Below, one piece after another: positions 8,707 through 16,836 of a DNA stretch of 54,319 bases. The stretch covers positions 1 to 54,319 of the forward strand of contig CAMDNZ010000019.1 in assembly GCA_945903445.1 (NCBI GenBank), in the 5' to 3' direction. Numbering within the stretch: the stretch's first letter is position 1; each line of letters opens with the position of its first letter. Made by a program: the position numbers and the translations under genes. The notes under the pieces are model-generated. The model searched no databases. It was not told the origin of the DNA and worked only from the letters and a program-made list of their open reading frames with translations. The stretch comes from Bordetella parapertussis (GTDB lineage: Bacteria; Pseudomonadota; Gammaproteobacteria; Burkholderiales; Burkholderiaceae_B).

Positions 8707-9633
8707 ATGAAAAATGCATATCGTCAGTTCGCTGGCTTGAGTCTGTTGTTTGGGATGGCTGTTAATTCCTTGGTGCATGCCGCAGCCGATCTCGCCATCG
8801 ACTCGTACGCGCTGGTGTCGACCGGCCGTTCGGCAGCACTGCCGCATTCGCGCGAATTCAACATCACTTCGCGTGCGGGCAAGGATTACCGAATCTTCGT
8901 TTCCGTGCCGCCCGGCGAGCCGCCGCCCGAGGGTTACGGTGTGTTGGTGGTGCTGGATGCCAACGCTTACTTCGGTGCTGCGTCAGACGCCATGGGCTTG
9001 TTGCGCCAATTTCCCATGATGCCCGAGAAGGGCAAGTTGACCGATGCTGCACCGACTTTGGTCGTGGGTGTCGGTTATCCCGGCGATGAGGCCATCAACG
9101 GCGAGCGCCGGACCTGGGACTTCGTTCCGCCAGCCAGGAATCCCGCTTCGTTAGAGCGTCTGCGTGGGCCGAAACCGGGTGGCGCGGATGCGTTCACGGA
9201 TTTTCTCGTCAATGAGCTTCGGCCCGCTATTGCCTCGGTATATCGCGTCAACCCGTCGCGCCAAACGTTGGCCGGTCACTCGCTGGGCGGCTATTACGTA
9301 CTGCATGCGCTGGCGACCCAGCCGCAAGCGTTTCAACGCTATGTGGCGATTAGTCCAGCAGTGTGGTGGGACGACAGTCGCATTGTGAAAGACTTGGCTG
9401 CACTCAAGCCTGGAAAGGCTCGAGTGATGTTGGCCATGGCGACGCAAGAGTGGCCCGGTTGGCCCGATGGCTCGTCCGAGATGCTGGACGGTGCGAGAAG
9501 CGTGCGCAATGCGTTGACGCGCGTCGGCGTGACGGGTGATGCATTGCGTTACGTCGAACTCTCGGGCCAGGATCACATGACGACGCCGTTTGCGACGATG
9601 CCAGCTGTGACGCGGTGGTCGTCGCTGCCATAG
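8707..9633 (+). CDS. Secreted alpha/beta-hydrolase, IroE/Fes-like putative esterase
   Basis: This 308-residue protein begins with a signal peptide (hydrophobic FAGLSLLFGMAVNSLVHAAA, cleavage near residue 26) and should act in the periplasm. The nucleophile elbow is GHSLGG, followed by AISPAVWWDDS and a late histidine in GQDHMTT. The layout matches COG2819 serine hydrolases such as IroE, which trims enterobactin-type siderophores. The Fur-like site next to the start supports an iron link but no siderophore gene is nearby. It could also be a general carboxylesterase. No transporter or regulator is coupled to it here. Confidence 0.75.
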   Translation: MKNAYRQFAGLSLLFGMAVNSLVHAAADLAIDSYALVSTGRSAALPHSREFNITSRAGKDYRIFVSVPPGEPPPEGYGVLVVLDANAYFGAASDAMGLLRQFPMMPEKGKLTDAAPTLVVGVGYPGDEAINGERRTWDFVPPARNPASLERLRGPKPGGADAFTDFLVNELRPAIASVYRVNPSRQTLAGHSLGGYYVLHALATQPQAFQRYVAISPAVWWDDSRIVKDLAALKPGKARVMLAMATQEWPGWPDGSSEMLDGARSVRNALTRVGVTGDALRYVELSGQDHMTTPFATMPAVTRWSSLP

Positions 9634-9711
9634 AACAGTTTTTGGCGTTTGACGAGGCATGGGCACGCCGGATGCATGGCCGCTCTCACTTCCTCCTCAT
9701 GCCCGCCCATT

Positions 9712-10812
9712 ATGCCCAGTTCATCGACAGTTACACCGCCTGGCGCCCGCGGTCGATCGGCTGCCGTTCATACCGCTGCGACACAAGCCCTTCAAGCCTG
9801 CAAAGCCGGCGGACTTAAATACGTCGACGATCGAAACCAGGGGATTACCCGGCGCTTGTCGCGCGGAAAATTCGCCTACTTCGACTTGCACGGCAAGCGG
9901 ATCAAAGATCCGTGCGTCGTGGCGCGTATCGATGCACTGGCCATCGCGCCGGCCTACAAGGACGTTTGGATATGTCCCGACGAGTTGGGCCACATTCAAG
10001 CCACTGCGCGAGACGCTCGTGGTCGAAAACAATATCGATATCACGACGATTGGACGACGCTGCGCGATGCCGACAAGTACGCGCAGTTGACGGCGTTTGG
10101 CGAGGCGCTTCCGCGTATTCGGCGCGCTGTAGACAAGCACTTGGCCGAGCCGGGTTTGAGCGAATGCAAAGTGCTGGCGGCCGCTGTTCGTCTGCTGGAA
10201 ATCACTTTGATTCGCATCGGAACACCCGAATATGCGCGCGATAACAAGTCCTACGGGTTGACGACCCTGCGCAGGCGGCATGTGAGCTTATCGGGACAAA
10301 AGCTGCGGTTCCGCTTTAAAGGCAAGAGCGGTGTCGAGCACGACGTCACCATCAACGATCGGCGAATCGCCAATGTCATGAAGCGGTGTATGGAAATCGG
10401 TGGGCAAGCATTGCTGCACTATCGTGACGACACGGGCGAGACTCGCTGTATCGCGTCCGGCGACGTGAACGATTTTCTGCGCGACACAGGTAAGGGCGAA
10501 TTTACGGCCAAGCACTACCGTACGTGGTCGGGGTCGGTGCTGGCGATGGCGGGTTTACAGGCGATTCCCTGGGAGTCTGAGGCACAAGCCAAGCGGACGG
10601 TAGTGGATATGGTTAAAAACGTATCGAAAAAACTAGGCAACACACCTTCGGTGTGCCGGGCCTGCTATATCCATCCCGCCATCCTCGAGCATTATCTGGC
10701 AGGCACCTTGCCTGTAAAAAACGTTGCAGCGTCAAAGCCTAAAGGCTTGGACGCGAGCGAACGCCGTCTGTATGCATTCTTGAAGTCGCTGTGCCAGGTG
10801 CCCACTCACTAG
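9712..10812 (+). CDS. DNA topoisomerase IB (poxvirus-like bacterial type)
   Basis: A 366-residue enzyme that relaxes supercoils by nicking one strand through a 3'-phosphotyrosine. The N-terminal domain has GLKYVDDRNQGITRRLSRGK and DVWICPDELGHIQATARD. The catalytic region has TLRRRHV, the lysine in RFKGKSG, the arginine in AKHYRTWSGSVLA and the nucleophile Tyr319 in CYIHPAIL. This is the usual set for bacterial type IB enzymes. In-frame starts also exist at 9649 (TTG) and 9676 (ATG); 9712 gives the family-typical N-terminus, but no start has a strong ribosome site. The C-terminal 35 residues are basic. Confidence 0.88.
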   Translation: MPSSSTVTPPGARGRSAAVHTAATQALQACKAGGLKYVDDRNQGITRRLSRGKFAYFDLHGKRIKDPCVVARIDALAIAPAYKDVWICPDELGHIQATARDARGRKQYRYHDDWTTLRDADKYAQLTAFGEALPRIRRAVDKHLAEPGLSECKVLAAAVRLLEITLIRIGTPEYARDNKSYGLTTLRRRHVSLSGQKLRFRFKGKSGVEHDVTINDRRIANVMKRCMEIGGQALLHYRDDTGETRCIASGDVNDFLRDTGKGEFTAKHYRTWSGSVLAMAGLQAIPWESEAQAKRTVVDMVKNVSKKLGNTPSVCRACYIHPAILEHYLAGTLPVKNVAASKPKGLDASERRLYAFLKSLCQVPTH

Positions 10813-10875
10813 GTGTTGGGATGGCTTAAATACTGGAAAGTGGTCGATAGTGATACATTCGTGACACTTCTTCTA

Positions 10876-10897
10876 AAGCCAAACGCTTGGTTTATTT
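10876..10897 (+). terminator. Weak hairpin with T-rich tail after topoisomerase IB
   Basis: CCAA-ACGC-TTGG forms a short stem, extended by three A/T pairs around one bulged G, followed by TTTATTT. It sits 64 bp after the topoisomerase stop and before the likely bioY start, so it could end the upstream transcript. The stem is short, hence low confidence. Confidence 0.3.
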
Positions 10898-10913
10898 CTG
10901 GCATGGTCACGGT

Positions 10914-11555
10914 ATGCATCGTTCTAACGGCAAACAAGTATCCCATCCCCATCTCGTCGGTCGTGCCAAAGTAGGTGTCTTACCTTTCCTGGACCGCCGA
11001 TCCCGTTCGTTCAAGGTGGTCGCCATGGTCGTTGCCGTCTGGTTGCTGACGCTGTCGTCGTATCTAACGATTCCCATGACGCCGGTGCCTATTACCTTGC
11101 AAACGTTGGTCGTCACCTTGGTAGGTGCTTTTTTTGGCTGGCGTTGGGGGGCGCTGACGATTCTGGCGTGGTTGGCAATGGGTGCGCTGGGCCTGCCCGT
11201 ATTGGCCAATGGCGATTTTGGATGGACGAAATTCACCGGTGCGACAGGCGGTTATCTGTTTGCGTTTCCGTTGGCTGCTGCCGCTGTGGGGCGGCTGGTG
11301 GAGCGGGGGTGGAACGGCGCTCATTTTTGGCGTGCCCTGGCTGCCATGCTGATTGGATCGGGTATTTGCCTGCTGTTCGGTTGCGCATGGCTGGCGCTGA
11401 TCATCGGCTTTCAGAGCGCCTGGTTAAAGGGCGTTCAACCGTTTCTGGTGGGCGCGCTGATCAAGTCGATAGTGGGCGCCATGGTGCTCAAGGGCTATGA
11501 CATGTATTGCCTGAGTGGCCGTAGCGCCGCCACGGGTTCGGCAAGCGTTCGCTAG
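10914..11555 (+). CDS. bioY: Biotin transporter BioY
   Basis: This 213-residue membrane protein is the substrate-capture (S) subunit for biotin in ECF-type uptake. It has the BioY hallmarks: IPMTPVPITLQTLVV, GALTILAWLAMGALGLPV, FTGATGGYLFAFPLAA and the final VQPFLVGALIKS. About six hydrophobic segments are seen. No bioM/bioN or ECF ATPase gene lies beside it, so it either works alone, as some BioY do, or uses a shared module elsewhere. ATG 10914 is chosen; an upstream in-frame TTG falls inside the putative terminator hairpin. Confidence 0.9.
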   Translation: MHRSNGKQVSHPHLVGRAKVGVLPFLDRRSRSFKVVAMVVAVWLLTLSSYLTIPMTPVPITLQTLVVTLVGAFFGWRWGALTILAWLAMGALGLPVLANGDFGWTKFTGATGGYLFAFPLAAAAVGRLVERGWNGAHFWRALAAMLIGSGICLLFGCAWLALIIGFQSAWLKGVQPFLVGALIKSIVGAMVLKGYDMYCLSGRSAATGSASVR

Positions 11556-11689
11556 GGCCGCTGCCCATTTTTTTGAGTCGTACGCGAAGCCTTCGAACTC
11601 GGCGAATGGCCGTGGCTTACCACCCTGCGCGGCCGGGCTGGCGTTCGGTTAACGTAGTAGTCAAGGCGGTTTTGTCGAAGGGTGCAACG

Positions 11690-12232
11690 ATGGCGTACGA
11701 GTACATGTGGATCGGCTCGCCAGTTGGCCAGCTGAAGTTAGTTGCACGGGGAGAGGCGCTTGCAGGCGTGCTGTGGGAAGTAGAGCGCGCCAATCGAGTG
11801 ACCTTCGCTAACTTGATCGAAGATCGGGATAGCCTTGTGCTCAATCGGGCCGCCATGCAGCTGGCCGAGTATTTTGCCGGACGTCGCCGCCGGTTCGATT
11901 TGCCGCTCGAGTTTGCGGGCACCCCTTTCCAAAAGGACGTGTGGACGGCGCTGCTGTCTATTCCGTTTGGCGTCACCAAGTCGTACGGCGATATCGCCCG
12001 TCAGATCGGCCGACCGAATGCAGTGCGTGCAGTAGGCGCGGCAAACGGCCGAAATCCGATATCGATCATTGCGCCGTGCCACCGGGTAATCGGATCGACC
12101 GGCGGGCTGACCGGTTTTGCCGGGGGAATCGAAACCAAGGCGACACTGCTTGCGCTGGAGGCCCGGCACGCCGACGCCGATAACGGTGTGCAAAAGCGCG
12201 TTGCCTTGGCGCAAGCACGGCTGGCGTTCTGA
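11690..12232 (+). CDS. ogt: Methylated-DNA--[protein]-cysteine S-methyltransferase
   Basis: A 180-residue suicide repair protein that takes the alkyl group from O6-alkylguanine. The active-site motif PCHRV (Cys130) and the DNA-binding stretch FQKDVWTALLSIPFG with the arginine-finger region RAVGAANGRNP are intact. The C-terminal GFAGGIETKATLLALE is typical. Length and the lack of an AdaA-type domain favour Ogt over Ada. The ATG at 11690 has GAAGG upstream; the frame is open earlier without homology. Confidence 0.9.
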   Translation: MAYEYMWIGSPVGQLKLVARGEALAGVLWEVERANRVTFANLIEDRDSLVLNRAAMQLAEYFAGRRRRFDLPLEFAGTPFQKDVWTALLSIPFGVTKSYGDIARQIGRPNAVRAVGAANGRNPISIIAPCHRVIGSTGGLTGFAGGIETKATLLALEARHADADNGVQKRVALAQARLAF

Positions 12233-12392
12233 TCGGTATGTTGCGCGGTTCGTTGCTTAGTTCGCCGATGTCGTGCCGTTGTTTCGCTCGAATGTTGTTG
12301 GATCGCATATCCATCACTTGGGCGAAGATGCTGCGGAAAAACACAGCAATGCGTGCCGTTAAAGCACTCGGCAATCGTTGTCACGAACGTGT

Positions 12393-12419
12393 GATAGCAT
12401 ACCCCCACCCAGTATCAAT
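12393..12419. promoter_or_regulatory. Candidate FrmR/CsoR-family operator before the formaldehyde dehydrogenase gene
   Basis: The site has the form ATAC-CCCCACCCA-GTAT, a C-rich tract between short inverted repeats, flanked by GATAGC and CAATAG. E. coli FrmR and related RcnR/CsoR proteins bind G/C tracts bounded by such AT arms. It lies 45-70 bp before the start of the dehydrogenase, whose downstream neighbour encodes the matching repressor type. Confidence 0.6.
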
Positions 12420-12463
12420 AGCGCCCGTTTCCCGCTGCGCGTTCAGCTTCGAAAGGATCTTCC

Positions 12464-13585
12464 ATGAAATCACGAGCCGCCGTCGCGTTCGCGCCCAACA
12501 CGCCCTTGCAAATCGTCGAGATCGACGTCGAGCCGCCACGCAAAGGCGAGGTGCTGATCAAAATCACCCACACTGGTGTCTGTCATACCGACGCCTTTAC
12601 ACTGTCCGGTGAAGACCCCGAGGGTCTTTTTCCGACTATCCTGGGCCATGAAGGCGCGGGCATTGTGGTCGAAGTGGGCGAAGGCGTGACCAGCGTGATC
12701 CCGGGCGATCATGTCATTCCCTTGTATACCGCCGAGTGCGGCGAATGCTTGTTCTGCAAGTCGGGTAAGACCAACCTGTGCGTGTCGGTGCGCGCCACCC
12801 AGGGCAAGGGTGTGATGCCCGACGGCACCTCGCGTTTTTCATATAACGGTCAGCCCATCTATCACTACATGGGTTGCTCGACGTTCAGCGAATACACCGT
12901 GGTGGCCGAAGTGTCGCTGGCCAAGGTGAATCCCGAATCGAATCCCGAGCACGTGTGCTTGCTGGGCTGCGGTGTGACCACCGGCATCGGTGCCGTTCAT
13001 AACACGGCCAAGGTGCAGCCCGGCGATACGGTCGCCATTTTCGGCCTGGGCGGCATCGGTTTGGCGGTATGCCAGGGGGCGCGTCAAGCCCAGGCGGGCC
13101 GCATTATCGCCATCGACACCAATCCTGCAAAATTCGACCTGGCGCGTACTTTCGGTGCCACCGATTGCATCAACCCCAAGGATTACGACACACCCATCCA
13201 GCAGGTCATCGTCGAGATGACCGGCTGGGGGGTCGATCACTCGTTCGAGTGCATCGGCAATGTCGGCGTGATGCGTGCCGCCTTGGAAAGCGCCCATCGT
13301 GGATGGGGTCAGTCGGTGGTCATCGGCGTGGCCGGTGCCGGCCAGGAAATCTCCACTCGTCCGTTTCAGTTGGTCACTGGCCGCCGTTGGCTCGGCTCGG
13401 CGTTTGGCGGAGTGAAGGGCCGTACCGAATTGCCGGGCATGGTGGAGGACGCCATGGAAGGCAAAATCGACTTGGCACCGTTCGTCACCCATAGGATGGA
13501 ACTGGAGAAAATCAACGAAGCCTTCGATTTGATGCACGACGGCAAATCGATTCGCTCGGTGATTCACTACTCGGCAGCGTTCTAG
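12464..13585 (+). CDS. frmA: S-(hydroxymethyl)glutathione dehydrogenase / class III alcohol dehydrogenase
   Basis: This 373-residue zinc enzyme oxidises S-hydroxymethylglutathione, formed from formaldehyde and glutathione, with NAD. Catalytic zinc ligands are seen in GVCHTDA, GHEGAG and LLGCGVTTGIGA. The structural zinc cysteines lie in AECGECLFCKSGKTNLC. The NAD fold has GLGGIGLAV. Class III features include SRFSYNG and HYMGCSTFSEYTV. AAAGGA precedes the ATG. The FrmR-type repressor gene follows after 12 bp. The usual third partner, S-formylglutathione hydrolase, is absent nearby. Confidence 0.95.
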   Translation: MKSRAAVAFAPNTPLQIVEIDVEPPRKGEVLIKITHTGVCHTDAFTLSGEDPEGLFPTILGHEGAGIVVEVGEGVTSVIPGDHVIPLYTAECGECLFCKSGKTNLCVSVRATQGKGVMPDGTSRFSYNGQPIYHYMGCSTFSEYTVVAEVSLAKVNPESNPEHVCLLGCGVTTGIGAVHNTAKVQPGDTVAIFGLGGIGLAVCQGARQAQAGRIIAIDTNPAKFDLARTFGATDCINPKDYDTPIQQVIVEMTGWGVDHSFECIGNVGVMRAALESAHRGWGQSVVIGVAGAGQEISTRPFQLVTGRRWLGSAFGGVKGRTELPGMVEDAMEGKIDLAPFVTHRMELEKINEAFDLMHDGKSIRSVIHYSAAF

Positions 13586-13597
13586 GCTGACTGGCCC

Positions 13598-13888
13598 ATG
13601 CCCTATTCGCCCGAAGACAAGAAACGCACTATTACCCGTCTGCGCCGCATCAAGGGGCAGAGCGAGGCACTGGAGCGCGCGGTGGCGGAGGGCGTGGACT
13701 GTAGAGCGTTGTTGCAGCAGATCGCTGCACTACGCGGTGCGGCCAATGGGTTGATGGCCGAGGTGCTCGATAGCCATCTGCGTGAGTTGTTCGGATCGTC
13801 GCCCGAAGCCGAAGTTCGGCGCCAGGCGACAGACCCGGATGCCGAAATCGAAACGTTGATGCAAACCTTAAGGACGTATCTTAAGTAG
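13598..13888 (+). CDS. frmR: FrmR-type formaldehyde-responsive repressor (CsoR/RcnR family)
   Basis: A 96-residue all-helical repressor. It carries the features needed for formaldehyde sensing in E. coli FrmR: Pro2 right after Met (MPYSPEDKK) and the cysteine in VDCRALLQQIAALRGAANGL, which are cross-linked by formaldehyde. The sequence GLMAEVLDSHLRELF and the end TLRTYLK match FrmR. It is unusual in following the dehydrogenase gene rather than leading the operon. It likely controls its own operon through the C-rich site at 12393. Its last 8 bases overlap the convergent DedA gene. Confidence 0.9.
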   Translation: MPYSPEDKKRTITRLRRIKGQSEALERAVAEGVDCRALLQQIAALRGAANGLMAEVLDSHLRELFGSSPEAEVRRQATDPDAEIETLMQTLRTYLK

Positions 13889-14510
13889 CTCGTCGCACTT
13901 TGATGAAGTGCGCGACAACCGGCAATACTGACACAGCGACGATGCCCAGGGAGAACCAGTGCAAATTGCTGCGGATCCACGGGATCGACCCTAACCAATA
14001 GCCAGCCAGTATTAACGAAGTGCACCAAACGATGGCGCCGACGACGTTATACGTGGCGAATTTGCGTGGCGACATGTTCGACAGCCCTGCGACAAACGGG
14101 GCCACCGTGCGGACGATCGGAATAAAGCGGGCAACGGTGATGGTAAGCGCCCCATAACGCTCGAAATACGCTTGGGTTTTAATCATGTGTTGCGGCTTTA
14201 CCCAGCCCCGGCGGATGATTTGTTGACCCAAGGCCGACCGTCCGATGCTGTAGTTGACGGCATCGCCTACGATGGCCGCTGCCGTAATGATCACGAGTGG
14301 CAGCGCTGGATTCACGCCGACCAGGCCTAAAAAAGCACCTGTGGCAAATAGCAGGGAGTCGCCCGGCAAAAACGGCATCACGACAATGCCGGTCTCGACG
14401 AAAATGACTGTCGCGACGATGAGCGTGCCCAACACCCAGTTATCCGCCAGTAGCGCCATCAGGCCCTGCTCGCTACTGAGCCAAATAAAAAAATCCGAAA
14501 GATGGTGCAT
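13881..14510 (-). CDS. DedA-family (VTT domain) membrane protein
   Basis: This 209-residue inner-membrane protein has the DedA core: ETGIVVMPFLPGDSLLFATG near the N-terminus, GDAVNYSIGR in the middle, and the conserved arginines in FERYGALTITVARFIPIVRT. DedA proteins are flippases for undecaprenyl phosphate or phospholipids and affect membrane potential and envelope stress. Four to five hydrophobic segments are seen. It converges on frmR with an 8-base overlap; no functional link is implied. Confidence 0.9.
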   Translation of the reverse strand: MHHLSDFFIWLSSEQGLMALLADNWVLGTLIVATVIFVETGIVVMPFLPGDSLLFATGAFLGLVGVNPALPLVIITAAAIVGDAVNYSIGRSALGQQIIRRGWVKPQHMIKTQAYFERYGALTITVARFIPIVRTVAPFVAGLSNMSPRKFATYNVVGAIVWCTSLILAGYWLGSIPWIRSNLHWFSLGIVAVSVLPVVAHFIKVRRAT

Positions 14511-14721
14511 AGGTCGTTTGCTATGGGTCTGTGGATGAATTCGCGTCGATAATCGCGTACAGCGGTTCGCAGCGCCCCGATTTGAGGAATTTCGTGCAGT
14601 TTACGCGGATGTATGTCAAAACTAAGGCAAAAATCAGGGGTTATTCGACTCAGTGTTTTCATGAGAGATACGTAGAATGCAGCAACCGCCGCGCATACTG
14701 CATCGGCGTCATTCCAGCGCG

Positions 14722-15879
14722 ATGTTCGTCGATCTCCTTACCCTCTACCTCATCTCTATCGGAACGCTTCTCGCCAGTGCCGCGATGACGCTCTGGGAGC
14801 ACTATACGCACCCCGCCCGGGGTAAAGCGTTACGGGTGCTGGCCGGCGGCTATGCGACCCTGGCATTGGGCTGTGCGACGGTGTTGGTGCGCCATCATCT
14901 TCCCGGTGCGCTAGGCTCGGCACTCAGCAATCTCGTCATCCTGAGCGGTTATCTGTTGATTCTCAATGGCGTCGCGCTGTTCAGCGGCCGACGCCATCTC
15001 CGGTTTTCCGTCATTTTGCTAGCGACCATGGCGGCGATCTGGACGATCGGCGGGGTCGATTGGCTGGATTTCATGTGGCAGTACGGCAGTGCGGCGCCGA
15101 TTGTCCTGATCAGCACGCTGACGGCCAGGGAGATGGCGCGCTGCGATACCTTAAAACCTTTCCCCGCTCATCGAATCGTCGTCGTCGTCGCGGCGGTCCA
15201 CGCGCTGACGTATGCCGGGCGGGCCCTGGTATTGCCGTGGTTGGTGCTGGAATACGGCCCCGGGGTCAAGGCCATCGCCAGCAAACTCACGCTCTATGAG
15301 GGTGCGCTGTATTCGGTGATTTTGCCGATGACGGTGTTGAAACTCATCCGCGAGGAAAGCCATGGTCATCTGCTGCGCGAGTCGCAGACCGACTACCTGA
15401 CCCGGCTCGGCAACCGCAGGTGGTTCTTCGAGGAAGGCACGCGCGTCGTGCGCAGCGGTGAGCACGGAGCCATCTCGGTCCTGGCGTTCGACCTCGATCG
15501 CTTCAAGGCGATCAACGATCAGCATGGGCACCATGTCGGCGATGAGGTTTTGAAGGCGTTCGCCGAGGTGGCGCGCGAGGTGTTGGGTCCGGATGCGATG
15601 CTGGCCCGGATCGGTGGCGAGGAATTCGTTGCACTGTTGTGGGGCGACGATGCCTACCGAGGGCAAAAACTGGGTGCAGGGGTGGCGCAGCGATTCGCCG
15701 ATACGGTTGCCGAACGCGCAAATAGCCTCAAAATGCCAGCCACGGTCAGTGTCGGCCTAGCCCATTTCGATGGCGAGTTGCCTTCGCTGGCCGACGCGCT
15801 GGCCAGCGCCGACCGTGCCTTGTATCGTGCCAAATTTTTGGGCGGCAATCGACTCGAACTGGCCGACCCCGTGGCATGA
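14722..15879 (+). CDS. Membrane-bound GGDEF diguanylate cyclase
   Basis: A 385-residue protein with about seven N-terminal hydrophobic segments (residues 1-205) and a C-terminal GGDEF domain. The active-site motif is GGEEF (in ARIGGEEFVAL) with DYLTRLGNRRWF and LAFDLDRFKAINDQHGH, so cyclase activity making c-di-GMP is likely. The RxxD product-inhibition site expected just before GGEEF is missing (PDAM instead). An in-frame ATG at 14677 with a purine-rich leader is a possible earlier start. Confidence 0.88.
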   Translation: MFVDLLTLYLISIGTLLASAAMTLWEHYTHPARGKALRVLAGGYATLALGCATVLVRHHLPGALGSALSNLVILSGYLLILNGVALFSGRRHLRFSVILLATMAAIWTIGGVDWLDFMWQYGSAAPIVLISTLTAREMARCDTLKPFPAHRIVVVVAAVHALTYAGRALVLPWLVLEYGPGVKAIASKLTLYEGALYSVILPMTVLKLIREESHGHLLRESQTDYLTRLGNRRWFFEEGTRVVRSGEHGAISVLAFDLDRFKAINDQHGHHVGDEVLKAFAEVAREVLGPDAMLARIGGEEFVALLWGDDAYRGQKLGAGVAQRFADTVAERANSLKMPATVSVGLAHFDGELPSLADALASADRALYRAKFLGGNRLELADPVA

Positions 15880-15983
15880 AACTGGCGCGACGGGTGGCTT
15901 GGTCCGCAGCTATCGCCGCCGGCGTCCAGGTATTGGGCGACGCGCTAAAATGAATGCCTTGAACACTGCGGATTGAACTCGCC

Positions 15984-16276
15984 ATGAACCCGCGCGACAG
16001 AGAACAGCAAATGCTCGACCGTTGCGTTGACGTGGTCAGAGGGAGAGTGCACATCGCTCGCAATCGGGCTGAAGCTAGTGTGTTTCGATTTGCGGCGATG
16101 TCGCTGAAATCCTCTTGTCCGGCAGGCGCCGATGCGCTTTGGCGAGTAAGTGACGATTTTTTCCAGCGGCAAGCTGTCAGCCCAGCCAGTATGGCTGAGT
16201 TGCTGCTTGACGGGCATTTATTGAGCGTGGCGCGTCTGCGTGACATGCTGGGCAACTGCAACGAGGCACGCCATGA
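15984..16276 (+). pseudogene. Small hypothetical ORF upstream of the nucleotidyltransferase remnant, probably frameshifted
   Basis: A plausible coding start (MNPRDREQQMLDR) runs about 96 codons and then continues in an overlapping frame through the next gene for another 300 bases. A TGA in the neighbouring frame overlaps the next gene's ATG (ATGA at 16273-16276), the junction expected of a two-gene unit, so a single-base slip near 16260 may have removed the natural stop. I do not recognise the protein. Confidence 0.35.
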
Positions 16277-16776
16277 CCGAGCGCGGCGCTCTGAAGTTCT
16301 ACACCGACATAGACCTTGGCCGAGGTCTTCGGACGCTTTTTCTCGAGCTACAAACGCGGCTTGGTTTAAGTGGGGCACCGATCAAAGCATACATAGCGGG
16401 TGGAATCGCCGTTCACTTATATACCGCCTACCGTGTCAGCATGGATGTAGACGCCGAGTTCGGGGCGCGCCTGCATCTACCCCGAGATCTAGGTGTGGAA
16501 GTGACTGGGCCAGATGGTCGACCGCTATGGCTGCATTTCGACGTCCATGTGCTATCGCCAGTCGATCTCGCAGTAAGCAAGATTTCGCGATTTGCAGATC
16601 ATGATCGTCATGATATCGCCGCTCTTGTGCTCCACGGGCTGGCTACCGCAGAGGCTATTGAGGCGCGTGCGCACGACGCGTTGATTGGATTCGTCGGCAA
16701 TGTGGGTTCGCTGAAAATGAATATTGCGGATGCAGTCGCTATCGCTTGCAAGGCAGAAGAGAAACTCGCCCGGTAA
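16273..16776 (+). pseudogene. DUF6036-type nucleotidyltransferase, apparently internally shortened
   Basis: The 167-residue frame holds AYIAGGIAVHLYTAYRVSMD followed by VDAEFGAR, which looks like a nucleotidyltransferase GG...DxD core. It then has HVLSPVDLAVSKISRFADHD followed by DIAALV. In family members as I remember them, about 30 residues lie between the LPRDLGVEV-like strand and VLSPVDLAVSKI; here only VTGPDGRPLWLHFDV is present, suggesting an in-frame deletion. It would then be non-functional. Such proteins resemble the toxin side of MNT/AbiE-like pairs, but no partner of that kind is recognised. The call as a pseudogene depends on an alignment I could not run. Confidence 0.5.
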
Positions 16777-16836
16777 TTTCAGTGCTCGCATACATTATCC
16801 AGCCCTACCGCAGCCCGAAACACGCCTCATCTGGCA

